Shown: positions 16,140 to 25,239 of the stretch, piece after piece | Layout of the letters: each line of letters opens with the position of its first letter | Numbering within the stretch: the stretch's first letter is position 1 | Source: Neorhizobium petrolearium | Lineage (GTDB): Bacteria > Pseudomonadota > Alphaproteobacteria > Rhizobiales > Rhizobiaceae | Assembly: GCF_017873175.1 (NCBI RefSeq) | Contig: NZ_JAGGJW010000024.1 | Location: 1 to 63,483 of the forward strand | Length of the DNA: 63,483 bases | Direction of reading: 5' to 3' | The notes under the pieces: model-generated | Database searches by the model: none | What the model was told of the DNA's origin: nothing | Seen by the model: only the letters and a program-made list of their open reading frames with translations | Made by a program: the position numbers and the translations under genes

Positions 16140-17693
16140 GTGGGAAATCTGAAACGCAGGATTCGCAGCTCGGCAGCGGCGGGCATGGCTTTCTGCCTTG
16201 CCTTTTCCGGCGTTCCGGCCGATGTCGCGCCGATCAGCCTCGCACCGGCTCGGGCTCTTGCGGCAGATGCCAGCATTGTTCGCATAACCGATGGCGGCCC
16301 CGGAACTCGCAAGCGACTGCAACTCGGCCTCAACAAGGCGCTGGTGGTGGATTTGCCGTCGGACGCCCATGACATTCTCGTCGCCGACCCCTCCATGGCC
16401 GATGCGGTGACGCGCACCTCGCGGCGGATCTATCTTTTCGGCAAGGCGGTGGGGCAGACCAATATCTTCGTTTTCGGGTCGCATGGCGAAGAGATCGTCA
16501 GCCTGGACGTGGAAATCGAGCGCGATATCTCCGGCCTTCAGCAGAACCTTCGCCGCTTCCTGCCGGATTCCGATATCAAGGTCGAAATCATCTCCGACAA
16601 CATCGTGCTCTCCGGCACGGTCCGGACGCCGCAGGATTCGGCCCAGGCGGAAAAGCTTGCCTCCGCCTTCCTGAGGGGTGGCGAGGCGACCACCCGAAAC
16701 ATCACCGCCCAGGGTAACTATGGTGATGCTGACATTTTCGCCGAAGACCGGCAGGTCTCGCAGATCGTCAATCTCCTGACGATCGAAGGCGAGGATCAGG
16801 TCACGCTGAAGGTCACCGTTGCCGAAGTCAGCCGCCAAGTGCTGAAGCAGCTCGGTTTCAACGGGTCGGTATCGGGGCCTGACGGCTCGATTGCCTTCTC
16901 CAATCCTTCCAACCTCGGCAACGCGATCAATACGTTCGGACTGGGTTCTCTTGCCGGAACGATCGGCAATACCAGTCTTGCCACCTATATGAACGCCATG
17001 GAGCAGGCGGGCGTCATGCGAACGCTTGCCGAGCCGAGCCTGACGGCGATCTCTGGCCAGCAGGCGAAATTTTATGTCGGCGGGGAATTCCGCCTGCCTG
17101 CCGAACAGGAGATCGAGGTCGACAAGGACACCGGCGTGCCGACCGTCACCCGCACGACCAACTCGGTCGACTACGGCATCGAACTCAACTTCAAGCCGGT
17201 CGTATTGTCGCCGGGCCGCATCAGCCTGGTGATCGAGACCAATGTTTCCGAGCCGACCTATGAGGGGTCGGCGGTCACCGGCAACGGCAGCTCGCTTCGC
17301 ATCCCGGGCAACACCTATATGTCGATCCGCAAGCGCGAGGCTTCCACCACCGTCGAGCTGCCGTCCGGCGGATCGATCGTGATTGCCGGTCTGGTGCAGG
17401 ACAATATCCGCCAGGCCATGTCCGGCCTTCCGGGCATTTCCAAGGTTCCGGTTTTCGGCACCCTGTTCCGCAGCAAGGATTTCGTCCGCAACGAGACGGA
17501 ACTCGTCATCATCGCGACCCCTTATCTCGTCCGTCCTGTCGCCCGCAGCGAGATCGCCCGGCCGGATGACAATTTCAACCCGGAAAACGATGCGGCAATG
17601 TATTTCCTCAATCGCGTGAACAAGATCTACGGCCGCAAGGAACCCGTCGCGGCGGGCCAGTACCATGGGGCGGTCGGCTTCATCTACAAGTGA
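16140..17693 (+). CDS. cpaC: Outer-membrane secretin CpaC (RcpA)
   Basis: A 517-residue secretin forming the outer-membrane channel for the Flp pilus. A signal-like N-terminus (ending near LAPARALAA) is followed by the pilus N-domain (LNKALVVDLPSDAHDILVADPSMADAV), a BON-like segment, and the secretin core with VPVFGTLFRSKDF and ELVIIATPYLVRP. I choose GTG 16140 (SD GGAG, 14 bp after cpaB); the longer frame from 16038 would start inside cpaB with an arginine-rich run absent from secretins. Confidence 0.93.
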   Translation: MGNLKRRIRSSAAAGMAFCLAFSGVPADVAPISLAPARALAADASIVRITDGGPGTRKRLQLGLNKALVVDLPSDAHDILVADPSMADAVTRTSRRIYLFGKAVGQTNIFVFGSHGEEIVSLDVEIERDISGLQQNLRRFLPDSDIKVEIISDNIVLSGTVRTPQDSAQAEKLASAFLRGGEATTRNITAQGNYGDADIFAEDRQVSQIVNLLTIEGEDQVTLKVTVAEVSRQVLKQLGFNGSVSGPDGSIAFSNPSNLGNAINTFGLGSLAGTIGNTSLATYMNAMEQAGVMRTLAEPSLTAISGQQAKFYVGGEFRLPAEQEIEVDKDTGVPTVTRTTNSVDYGIELNFKPVVLSPGRISLVIETNVSEPTYEGSAVTGNGSSLRIPGNTYMSIRKREASTTVELPSGGSIVIAGLVQDNIRQAMSGLPGISKVPVFGTLFRSKDFVRNETELVIIATPYLVRPVARSEIARPDDNFNPENDAAMYFLNRVNKIYGRKEPVAAGQYHGAVGFIYK

Positions 17694-17744
17694 GCGGTCA
17701 TGGCCATTGAAACGAAGAAAATCTCCGCTGAAGGACAGGATGTC

Positions 17745-18425
17745 ATGACCCAGGGCACGGTGAGATCCCATCATAGCAGGATTGCCGCTGTTGCCATGCT
17801 TGCAGCATCTGCAATACTCCTCTCGGCTTGCGGCAACAGCCAGCTCACCACGGGCTCGATCCCCGATGATTATCGTACCCGTCATCCGATCGTGCTGGCG
17901 GAGGGCGAATATACCCTCGATATTCCGGTGGCTTCAGGCGATGCCCGCCTTTCGACGGGCATGAAGGACACGGTGCGTGGGTTTGCGCAGAGTTTTGCGT
18001 CCTCGCCGGCCGGCATAATGCAGATCCAGGTGCCACACGGTTCCTACAATGCAGGAGCGGCCCAGCATCTGGCGGCTGAAATCCGTCGCACGCTGACAGC
18101 GGCAGGCGTCCAGCCTCACAAGATCCTGATGAGCAGCTATGCGGCCTCTCCGAATGGCGACGCCGCGCCCATCCGGCTCGCCTATGTGACGACCAAACCG
18201 ATGACGAACCAGTGCGGCGAGTGGCCGGCGGATCTGTCTGACAGCACGTTCGGCAACAAGAACTGGTACAATTTCGGTTGCGCCAGCCAGAATAACCTCG
18301 CCGCCCAGGTCGCCAATCCCACAGACCTCATCGCGCCGCGCGGCATGACACCGATCGATGCGACGCAGCGGGCAAAGGTCATCAGCGATTATCGCGGCGA
18401 ATCGACCAGCAGCACGACACCGTAG
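17745..18425 (+). CDS. cpaD: Pilus assembly lipoprotein CpaD
   Basis: A 226-residue outer-membrane lipoprotein of the CpaD family. The lipobox LLSAC follows a hydrophobic stretch (AAVAMLAASAILLSAC) and the mature part contains the conserved DDYRTRHPIVL and the C-terminal FGCASQNNLAAQVANPTDLIAPR. CpaD assists CpaC localisation. ATG 17745 gives a normal lipoprotein n-region and has SD AAGGA; an ATG at 17700 would add 15 residues. Overlaps nothing; 21 bp before cpaE. Confidence 0.9.
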   Translation: MTQGTVRSHHSRIAAVAMLAASAILLSACGNSQLTTGSIPDDYRTRHPIVLAEGEYTLDIPVASGDARLSTGMKDTVRGFAQSFASSPAGIMQIQVPHGSYNAGAAQHLAAEIRRTLTAAGVQPHKILMSSYAASPNGDAAPIRLAYVTTKPMTNQCGEWPADLSDSTFGNKNWYNFGCASQNNLAAQVANPTDLIAPRGMTPIDATQRAKVISDYRGESTSSTTP

Positions 18426-18446
18426 GCCAGGAGACCGGAGAAGAAG

Positions 18447-19742
18447 ATGAGTCCGATCAACTACGAGATCCGAACTCCCGGCGAAGACGAACGGTTTGCC
18501 GAGGAGGCCGAGCGTCCGGGAGATCTGGACACGCTGCGTCCGCTTCCGCGCATCTCGATCCACGCGTTCTGCGAAAGCGAGGCCATGCAGCGGACGATGG
18601 ACCGCATGGCGCGCGATCGCCGCATGGGCAAGGTCAACCTGCGCGTGACGATCGGCGGCACCGACGCCGCGGCCAACATGTTCGCGTCCACCCCGACGCC
18701 GAACCTGATCATCCTCGAAACCGAGACCGATCCGAAAAACCTGCTCGATGAACTGACGCCGCTTGCCGAGGTCTGCGATCCCTCGACACGGGTCATCATC
18801 GTCGGCCGCTTTAACGATATCGCTCTGTACCGCGAGCTTATCCGCAACGGCATTTCCGAATACCTAGTCGGGCCGGTGCAGATGCAGGACATGCTGGCGT
18901 CGATCTCTGCGATCTTCGTCGATCCGGAAGCGGAGCCGCTCGGCAGGTCAATCGCCTTCATCGGCGCAAAGGGCGGCGTGGGGTCCTCGACCATTGCCCA
19001 TAACTGCGCCTTCGGTATTTCGAACCTCTTCTCGACCGAGACCATTCTCGCCGACCTCGACCTGCCCTTCGGCACGGCCAATATCGATTTCGACCAGGAC
19101 CCGGCCCAGGGTATCGCGGAAGCTGTTTTTGCGCCCGAACGCCTCGACGAGGTCTTCCTCGACCGCCTGCTCACCAAATGCTCCGAGCACCTGTCTCTGT
19201 TGGCCGCGCCTTCGCTGCTTGATCGCGCCTACGATTTCGAGCGAGGTGCCTTCACGCCGATCGTCGAGTTGCTTCAGCGCAGCGCACCCGTGGCGGTGCT
19301 CGATCTTCCGCATGGCTGGACGGAATGGACGCGCGCCGTCCTGTCTGAAGTGGACGAAGTGGTGATCTGCGCCGTTCCCGATCTCGCCAACCTGCGCAAT
19401 ACCAAGAACATGATCGACGCGCTGAAGAAGCTCCGGCCGAATGATCGCCCGCCGCACCTCATCCTCAACCAGGTTGGAATGCCGAAGCGCCCGGAAATTG
19501 CGCCGGTCGATTTCGTCGAGCCGTTGGAGATCGAGCCGATCGCCATCCTGCCTTTCGATGTGCAGCTTTTCGGCAACGCCGCCAATAGCGGCCGGATGAT
19601 TTCCGAGATCGATGCGAAATCGCCAGCCGCCGAAACCTTCTCGCAGATCGCTCATATCGTCACGGGGCGTGTAGCGATGAAGAAGGCGAAGAAGGGCGGC
19701 CTCGGCAATATTCTCGGGATGCTGTCCCGCAAGAAGGCATAA
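18447..19742 (+). CDS. cpaE: Pilus localisation ATPase CpaE/TadZ
   Basis: A 431-residue protein with an N-terminal receiver-like domain (about 35-160) lacking a clear phospho-acceptor and a MinD/ParA-type ATPase domain from about 167. The deviant Walker A is GAKGGVGSST at 173-182; ADLDLPFGTANIDFD follows as the switch region. TadZ proteins place the pilus machine at a cell site. SD GGAGAAGAAG. Three bases separate it from cpaF. Confidence 0.93.
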   Translation: MSPINYEIRTPGEDERFAEEAERPGDLDTLRPLPRISIHAFCESEAMQRTMDRMARDRRMGKVNLRVTIGGTDAAANMFASTPTPNLIILETETDPKNLLDELTPLAEVCDPSTRVIIVGRFNDIALYRELIRNGISEYLVGPVQMQDMLASISAIFVDPEAEPLGRSIAFIGAKGGVGSSTIAHNCAFGISNLFSTETILADLDLPFGTANIDFDQDPAQGIAEAVFAPERLDEVFLDRLLTKCSEHLSLLAAPSLLDRAYDFERGAFTPIVELLQRSAPVAVLDLPHGWTEWTRAVLSEVDEVVICAVPDLANLRNTKNMIDALKKLRPNDRPPHLILNQVGMPKRPEIAPVDFVEPLEIEPIAILPFDVQLFGNAANSGRMISEIDAKSPAAETFSQIAHIVTGRVAMKKAKKGGLGNILGMLSRKKA

Positions 19743-19745
19743 GCC

Positions 19746-21245
19746 ATGTTCGGAAAACGCGGAAACGAGGGGGTTGGGAAAAGCGCGGCCGGGCTTGCGC
19801 CGCCGCCGGCCGCCACGTCCACTCCGGCAACGCCCGCTATGGCAAGGCCTCTGGCTCCGGAAGTCCTCGCCGAACCCACGCGGGACCCGGTCGGCCAGCG
19901 CCAGCCGGTTTCATCGCCGACGCTTGCTCCTCAGGCTCCGGCCCGCAGAAAGCCGGCTCGCACCGAGCTTTATTACGATACGAAGAGCCAGGTCTTTTCG
20001 GCGCTGATCGATACGATCGACCTATCACAGCTTGCCAAGCTGGATGCCGAGAGTGCGCGCGAGGAAATCCGCGACATCGTCAACGACATCATCACGATCA
20101 AGAATTTCGCGATGTCGATTTCCGAGCAGGAGGAACTGCTCGAGGACATCTGCAACGACGTTCTGGGCTACGGTCCGCTGGAGCCGCTGCTCGCCCGCGA
20201 CGACATCGCCGACATCATGGTGAACGGCGCCGGCCAGACCTTCATCGAAGTGGGCGGCAAGACGATCGAATCCGATATCCGCTTCCGCGACAACGCCCAG
20301 CTTCTGTCGATCTGCCAGCGCATCGTCAGCCAAGTGGGCCGCCGCGTCGATGAATCCTCGCCGATCTGCGACGCACGCCTGCCGGACGGCTCGCGCGTCA
20401 ACGTGATCGCGCCGCCGCTCGCGATCGACGGACCGGCGCTCACCATCCGCAAGTTCAAGAAGGACAAGCTGAACCTCGACCAGCTCGTGAAATTCGGGGC
20501 GATCAGCCCGGAAGGCGCGGTCCTCCTGCAGATCATCGGCCGCGTCCGTTGCAACGTCGTCATTTCCGGCGGTACCGGTTCGGGCAAGACGACGCTTCTG
20601 AACTGCCTGACGCGCTATATCGACCTCGACGAACGTGTCATCACCTGCGAGGACACGGCGGAATTGCAGCTCCAGCAGCCGCATGTGGTGCGGCTGGAAA
20701 CCCGGCCGCCAAACATCGAAGGCGAGGGCGAGATCACCATGCGCGATCTCGTCAAGAACTGCCTGCGCATGCGTCCCGAACGCATCATCGTCGGCGAAGT
20801 GCGTGGACCGGAAGTCTTTGATTTGCTGCAGGCGATGAACACCGGCCACGACGGATCGATGGGCACGATCCACGCCAACACGCCGCGCGAATGTCTAAGC
20901 CGCATGGAATCGATGATCGCCATGGGCGGCTATTCGCTGCCCGCCAAGACCGTGCGCGAGATCATCACCGGCTCGATCGACGTTATCATCCAGGCCGCCC
21001 GCCTGCGCGACGGTTCGCGCCGCATTACCCAGATCACCGAGGTGGTCGGCATGGAAGGCGACGTGATCGTGACCCAGGACCTGATGCGCTACGAGATCGA
21101 GGGGGAGGATGCGAATGGCCGGCTGATCGGCCAGCATGTGTCGACGGGCATCGCCAAGCCGCATTTCTGGGACCGCGCCCGCTATTTCAATGAGGAAAAG
21201 CGCTTGGCCGCGGCGCTCGACGCGATGGAACGGTCCAAGGACTGA
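19746..21245 (+). CDS. cpaF: Pilus assembly ATPase CpaF (TadA)
   Basis: A 499-residue secretion ATPase of the VirB11/PilT class that powers Flp pilus extension and retraction. After a proline/alanine-rich N-terminal tail come an N-terminal domain (about 75-220) and the RecA-like domain with Walker A GGTGSGKTT at about 275-283, the Asp box CEDTAEL, and Walker B-region MRPERIIVGEVRGPE, then the His box GSMGTIHANTPRE. Cytoplasmic partner of TadB/TadC. Confidence 0.96.
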   Translation: MFGKRGNEGVGKSAAGLAPPPAATSTPATPAMARPLAPEVLAEPTRDPVGQRQPVSSPTLAPQAPARRKPARTELYYDTKSQVFSALIDTIDLSQLAKLDAESAREEIRDIVNDIITIKNFAMSISEQEELLEDICNDVLGYGPLEPLLARDDIADIMVNGAGQTFIEVGGKTIESDIRFRDNAQLLSICQRIVSQVGRRVDESSPICDARLPDGSRVNVIAPPLAIDGPALTIRKFKKDKLNLDQLVKFGAISPEGAVLLQIIGRVRCNVVISGGTGSGKTTLLNCLTRYIDLDERVITCEDTAELQLQQPHVVRLETRPPNIEGEGEITMRDLVKNCLRMRPERIIVGEVRGPEVFDLLQAMNTGHDGSMGTIHANTPRECLSRMESMIAMGGYSLPAKTVREIITGSIDVIIQAARLRDGSRRITQITEVVGMEGDVIVTQDLMRYEIEGEDANGRLIGQHVSTGIAKPHFWDRARYFNEEKRLAAALDAMERSKD

Positions 21246-21264
21246 AGGCAGAGGGGAACGCACC

Positions 21265-22278
21265 ATGTTCGGGCTGGATATCACTGTCGTAGCGATCATC
21301 GCCCTCGTGGCGATCGCTGCGGCTGCGGTCTGTTACGGCCTCCTGTTCTCCCGCATGGAAGTGGAAAAGAAGGCCGATACGCGGCTGAGCCGGGTCAAGG
21401 CCGCCGAGACAGATTTTGCCAAGGCCAATGCCGCCCGCGATCGCGTTCAGGAACTCTCCAAGCGCCGCAAATCCGTGCAGGATTCGCTGAAGGATCTCGA
21501 GAAGAAGCAGGAAGAGAAAAACAAGAAGCTGGGTGATGGCAGCTTGAAATCCAGGCTTGCCCAGACAGGTCTGCCCCTGACGGTGGCGCGCTTCTATGTG
21601 TTCAGTGCCCTTTTCGGCGTTTTCGTCTTTCTGGTGACCCTGATAGCGGGCCTGTCCATGCTGGCGGCGATCGGTGCGGCTTTCGTCTCGACCGTCGGTC
21701 TGCCGCGCTGGGTGATCGCCTACCTGGTCAAGCGCCGCCAGCGGAAGTTCCTCGATGAATTCCCGAATGCGCTGGATGTCATGGTGCGCTCGATCAAGTC
21801 CGGCCTGCCGCTCAACGACGCGCTGCGCCTGATTGCATCCGACGGCCAGGAGCCGGTGAAGACGGAATTCCGCCGGGTGGTGGAATCCCAGCAGGTGAGT
21901 CTGAGCGTTCCCGAAGCCTGCACGCGCATGATGTTGACCATGCCGCTGCCGGAGGTGAATTTCTTTTCCATCGTCATCACCATCCAGAGCCAGGCGGGCG
22001 GCAACTTGTCCGAAGCGCTTGGCAATCTTTCGAGGGTGCTGCGCGACCGCAAGAAGATGAAGGCCAAGGTCAGCGCCCTTTCCATGGAAGCGAAAGCCTC
22101 GGCGGTCATCATTGGTGCGCTGCCCTTCATCGTGGCGCTGCTCGTCTATCTCACGTCGCCCGACTATATCGCGATCCTCTTCACGGATCCGCGCGGCCAC
22201 CTGATCCTCTTGTTTTCCGGTGTCTGGATGTCGATCGGCATTTTCGTGATGCGCAACATGATCAATTTCGACATCTGA
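21265..22278 (+). CDS. tadB: Pilus inner-membrane platform protein TadB
   Basis: A 337-residue T2SSF-domain protein. One N-terminal TM helix (VVAIIALVAIAAAAVCYGLLF), a charged coiled-coil-like segment of about residues 32-92 rich in Lys/Glu, then two TM segments, the T2SSF domain (FPNALDVMVRSIKSGLPLNDALRLIA) and a final TM pair. ATG 21265 is chosen; the frame is open back into cpaF. Agrobacterium equivalent ctpH. Confidence 0.94.
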   Translation: MFGLDITVVAIIALVAIAAAAVCYGLLFSRMEVEKKADTRLSRVKAAETDFAKANAARDRVQELSKRRKSVQDSLKDLEKKQEEKNKKLGDGSLKSRLAQTGLPLTVARFYVFSALFGVFVFLVTLIAGLSMLAAIGAAFVSTVGLPRWVIAYLVKRRQRKFLDEFPNALDVMVRSIKSGLPLNDALRLIASDGQEPVKTEFRRVVESQQVSLSVPEACTRMMLTMPLPEVNFFSIVITIQSQAGGNLSEALGNLSRVLRDRKKMKAKVSALSMEAKASAVIIGALPFIVALLVYLTSPDYIAILFTDPRGHLILLFSGVWMSIGIFVMRNMINFDI

Positions 22279-22287
22279 GGAGGGGCC

Positions 22288-23265
22288 ATGAAGGGACTTG
22301 CGACCACGCTGACCGATCCGACCCTGCTTCTGGCCGTCCTCGTGGCGGTAGCGGTTTTCGCGACGTTCTACACGCTGGCGAGCCCGTTCCTTGAAAAAGG
22401 AAATCTCGAAAAGCGCATGAAGGCCGTTTCCACCGAGCGCGAGCAGATCCGTGCGCGCGAGCGGGCCCGGATGAATGCCGAGCAATCGAAGACGTCGCTG
22501 CGTGCACAGAACAACCAATCTGTCCGCCAGATCGTCGAGCGTTTCAACCTGCGCAAGGCGCTGGTCGATGACAACACGGTCAACAAGCTGCGCGCCGCGG
22601 GTCTCCGGTCGCAGAATGCCCTCAACATCTTCCTGGTGGCGCGTTTCCTGCTGCCCTTCGTCTTTCTGACGGCAGCGGTGATCTGGATCTTCGTGCTTGG
22701 CAATCTTGCCTCGCGTCCGTTCCCGGTTCGCATGCTGGCGGCGATCGGCTTTGCCTATGTCGGCTTCTACGCACCGAACATCTACGTCACCAACCTCATG
22801 AACAAACGCCAGCACTCCATCAAGCGCGCCTGGCCGGATGCGCTCGACCTGATGCTGATCTGCGTCGAATCGGGGATTTCCATGGAAGCGGCCATGCGCC
22901 GCGTCGCAGAGGAAATGGCGCAGCAGTCGCCGCCGCTTGCCGAGGAGATGGTGCTGACGATGGCCGAGCTCTCCTTCCTGCAGGACCGTCGTACCGCTTT
23001 GGAAAATCTTGGGCTGCGTACCCAGCTCGATATCGTCAAGTCTGTCACCCAGGCACTCATTCAGGCGGAACGCTACGGTACGCCGATTGCCCAGGCGCTC
23101 CGTGTGCTCGCCCAGGAGGGTCGCGACGAGCGCATGAACGAGGCGGAGAAGAAGGCAGCCGCCCTGCCGCCGAAGCTCACGGTGCCGATGATCCTGTTCT
23201 TCCTGCCGGTGCTGATCGCTGTCATTCTCGGTCCTGCCGGCATCCAGGTTGCCGACAAATTCTGA
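22288..23265 (+). CDS. tadC: Pilus inner-membrane platform protein TadC
   Basis: A 325-residue T2SSF-domain paralogue of TadB that completes the inner-membrane platform. TM segments lie at about 10-33, 112-160 and 295-315; the T2SSF domain begins WPDALDLMLICVESGISMEAAMRRVAEEM. SD GAGGAGGGG. Ten bases after tadB and last gene of the plus-strand pilus operon (ctpI equivalent). Confidence 0.94.
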   Translation: MKGLATTLTDPTLLLAVLVAVAVFATFYTLASPFLEKGNLEKRMKAVSTEREQIRARERARMNAEQSKTSLRAQNNQSVRQIVERFNLRKALVDDNTVNKLRAAGLRSQNALNIFLVARFLLPFVFLTAAVIWIFVLGNLASRPFPVRMLAAIGFAYVGFYAPNIYVTNLMNKRQHSIKRAWPDALDLMLICVESGISMEAAMRRVAEEMAQQSPPLAEEMVLTMAELSFLQDRRTALENLGLRTQLDIVKSVTQALIQAERYGTPIAQALRVLAQEGRDERMNEAEKKAAALPPKLTVPMILFFLPVLIAVILGPAGIQVADKF

Positions 23266-23443
23266 CCCTTTCAGATGGCCGTTATGCCCCTGCATCCCGG
23301 TTGCCGGGTCGCGTGAACATGAGCTGAATTCCGGTTTCAGAACGCATTCAGGAGCGTCTTGCTAGTGTCCTCACAGGTCGCGGCAATCCCGGTCCCATCG
23401 GCCGGAGCCGTTGAACGCGACATTGAATTCGGAGGAATCACTC

Positions 23444-23515
23444 ATGCTGACAAGGCTTTGCATAAACCTCGTCCTGATCGGCGGCATTGTCACCGTAGTC
23501 TCGCGTCTTCTCTGA
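23444..23515 (+). CDS. Possible 23-residue membrane micropeptide
   Basis: A very short ORF reading MLTRLCINLVLIGGIVTVV then SRLL and a TGA stop. It has a near-ideal SD GGAGGA (23431-23436) 7 nt before the ATG and encodes one hydrophobic helix with basic residues near both ends, as bacterial small membrane proteins do. It lies in the 369-bp gap between tadC and the convergent phosphatase gene. No homologue is recalled; coding status rests on the SD and composition alone. Confidence 0.35.
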   Translation: MLTRLCINLVLIGGIVTVVSRLL

Positions 23516-23634
23516 CGACGGCGCCACGTAAGAGTTGGCAGAAGAGATCGGTAGGACCTGCCAATATGATAGCCTGCGGGATTCGGCCTGAGCATCGCCA
23601 GGGTCTCGCTGCCTGTCCGTATGGTATGTTGATC

Positions 23635-24192
23635 CTAGCTCGGCAGGCCGAAGATCTTTTCAAGCCCTTCCCAGGTCTCGTCCATCGCGTAGGCTCCGAG
23701 AAAGGGCAGGCCCACATGGCCATAGAGAAGCGAGAGCTGCCATTCCGCCGTCTCTTCATCGATATTGGCGACTTGCTGCAGGTAGATCACGGAAGCGAGG
23801 CCGGTGCGATCGGCGCCGCCCTGGCAATGGATCAGGATCGGCTTCGGTGCATCGTGCAGCAGGGCGATGAGCTTTTCGCTCTCCTCGGGAGATAGCTGCC
23901 GCATGGCCGACATCCGGAAATCAATATGCTGGACGCCGAGACGGTCGGTAGCGGCAACCTCGTCCTTGTACCATTCCCTTTGGCTGGCGCCCCGCAGATT
24001 GAGGACGGTCTTGATGCCGTACCGCTTGATGTAGTCGGTGAGGGCGCTCGCCGTGGGCTGTGCCGAGCGATAGAGTTGCCCGGGCAGGACTTCATGGAAG
24101 TTGCCGGTCAGTTGAAGAATGCCGAGATAAGCGCCGGTCGACAGCAGGATTGCTGCAGACAGCATTGCAGATCGCTTGAAGAATTTCCACAT
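23635..24192 (-). CDS. Membrane-anchored dual-specificity/tyrosine phosphatase
   Basis: A 185-residue Cys-based phosphatase. It has an N-terminal membrane anchor (about residues 7-28) and the domain expected outside the cytoplasm, with LYRSAQPT, TVLNLRG and the active-site loop HCQGGADRTG (Cys123, Arg129; CX5R). Start at 24192 is preferred for the anchor; upstream ATGs at 24219 and 24237 are possible. It sits between the pilus operon and tadD on the minus strand, but similar proteins occur alone in many alphaproteobacteria, so a pilus role is not shown. Confidence 0.82.
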   Translation of the reverse strand: MWKFFKRSAMLSAAILLSTGAYLGILQLTGNFHEVLPGQLYRSAQPTASALTDYIKRYGIKTVLNLRGASQREWYKDEVAATDRLGVQHIDFRMSAMRQLSPEESEKLIALLHDAPKPILIHCQGGADRTGLASVIYLQQVANIDEETAEWQLSLLYGHVGLPFLGAYAMDETWEGLEKIFGLPS

Positions 24193-24258
24193 GGCCACCG
24201 TCCCTTTGGTGACGACCATCGTAATGGATTGCGGCAATTTTAGAATGGTTCTTGAATA

Positions 24259-25161
24259 TTAATTTGTGGCGGTTTTTGCCTTGCCGTCCTTGTCGGCGAG
24301 CTTGGCCCAGGAACTCCGCTGCGAAAGCATTGCGCGCAGGTAGGTGACGTTGGCATCCGCCTGCTGCTGGGAAAGCTCCCTGCGGGCGATCTCTTCGGCT
24401 TCCGCAAAACGGCCCTGCAGGCCGACGACGAGCGCGAGGTTCTGGCGCACCCGGCTGTCGGCGGCTGGTTGGCCGGCGGCGTTGCGCATATAGGTTTCGG
24501 CCGTCCTGAGGTCGCCGGAGAGCACGTAGGACATGCCGAGATTGGAGATCACGCTCGGCTCGTTCGGCTGCGCATCGAGCGCGAGACGATATTTCTGGCG
24601 CGCCTCTTCCGAGCGGCCGAGCTGGTCGAGCACGGCGCCCTCCGCCGAATAGAGCCTCCAGTCGGGATGATCCGGCGTCTGGGCCCGGTTGATCGTCGCG
24701 AGTGCCTGTTCGAGCTGGCCGGCAGCGGCCTGCGCCTTGCCGTAGGCGGCAAGCACATCGCGGTCGGCCGGATGGGCGATTGCCACCTGCTGCATGACGG
24801 CAAGCGCCTGCGAGGTTTTGCCGGTCATGCCGAGCACGGTTGCGTATCTGAGGCCGATCTCCTTGTTTTTCGGATCACGGACATAGGCGGCACCGATCGA
24901 TTTCTCGGTGTTCGAAAGCTCCGTTGCATTCATCCCGTCCAGCGATGCGGCGGAAATCCGCGGGATCGAGCCGGTCGTCCGCGCGTCCGGCTTTGTGGCG
25001 CAACCTGCAACCGAAATCGCCAGAAGTGCGATTGCGGCGGTCCGGGCGAAGCAGGTCTTGCGGAATGTCGGGGCGGCAGGAGCGGTCATCGTGCGGGTCT
25101 CGTCGTGGTCCGGTGCCGGCGCTTTTCTCGTTTTCGATCCGACGGCGGGCATATGGCGCAT
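24259..25161 (-). CDS. tadD: Tad pilus TPR lipoprotein TadD
   Basis: A TPR protein (300 aa from this start) with a lipobox AISVAGC and a mature region RTTGSIPR typical of Tad lipoproteins. Several TPR units follow: KNKEIGLRYATVLGMTGKTSQALAVM, DVLAAYGKAQAAAGQLEQAL, WRLYSAEGAVLDQLGRSEEA and PSVISNLGMSYVLSGDLRTA. TadD assists secretin assembly. The ATG at 25161 has SD GGAG; the ATG at 25089 gives a more normal signal peptide and is a real alternative. Divergent from the aminopeptidase gene. Confidence 0.85.
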   Translation of the reverse strand: MRHMPAVGSKTRKAPAPDHDETRTMTAPAAPTFRKTCFARTAAIALLAISVAGCATKPDARTTGSIPRISAASLDGMNATELSNTEKSIGAAYVRDPKNKEIGLRYATVLGMTGKTSQALAVMQQVAIAHPADRDVLAAYGKAQAAAGQLEQALATINRAQTPDHPDWRLYSAEGAVLDQLGRSEEARQKYRLALDAQPNEPSVISNLGMSYVLSGDLRTAETYMRNAAGQPAADSRVRQNLALVVGLQGRFAEAEEIARRELSQQQADANVTYLRAMLSQRSSWAKLADKDGKAKTATN

Positions 25162-25239
25162 TTCCACTCCAGCAATAAACTGTTAACCCTAACAGACCGT
25201 TAAAACCAACGATTCCAGACGCTTCCGAAGGCTCGCCCC

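Noticed and set aside
21187..23295. A 702-codon open frame on the minus strand
   Set aside because: Shadow of tadB and tadC; composition typical of antisense translation.
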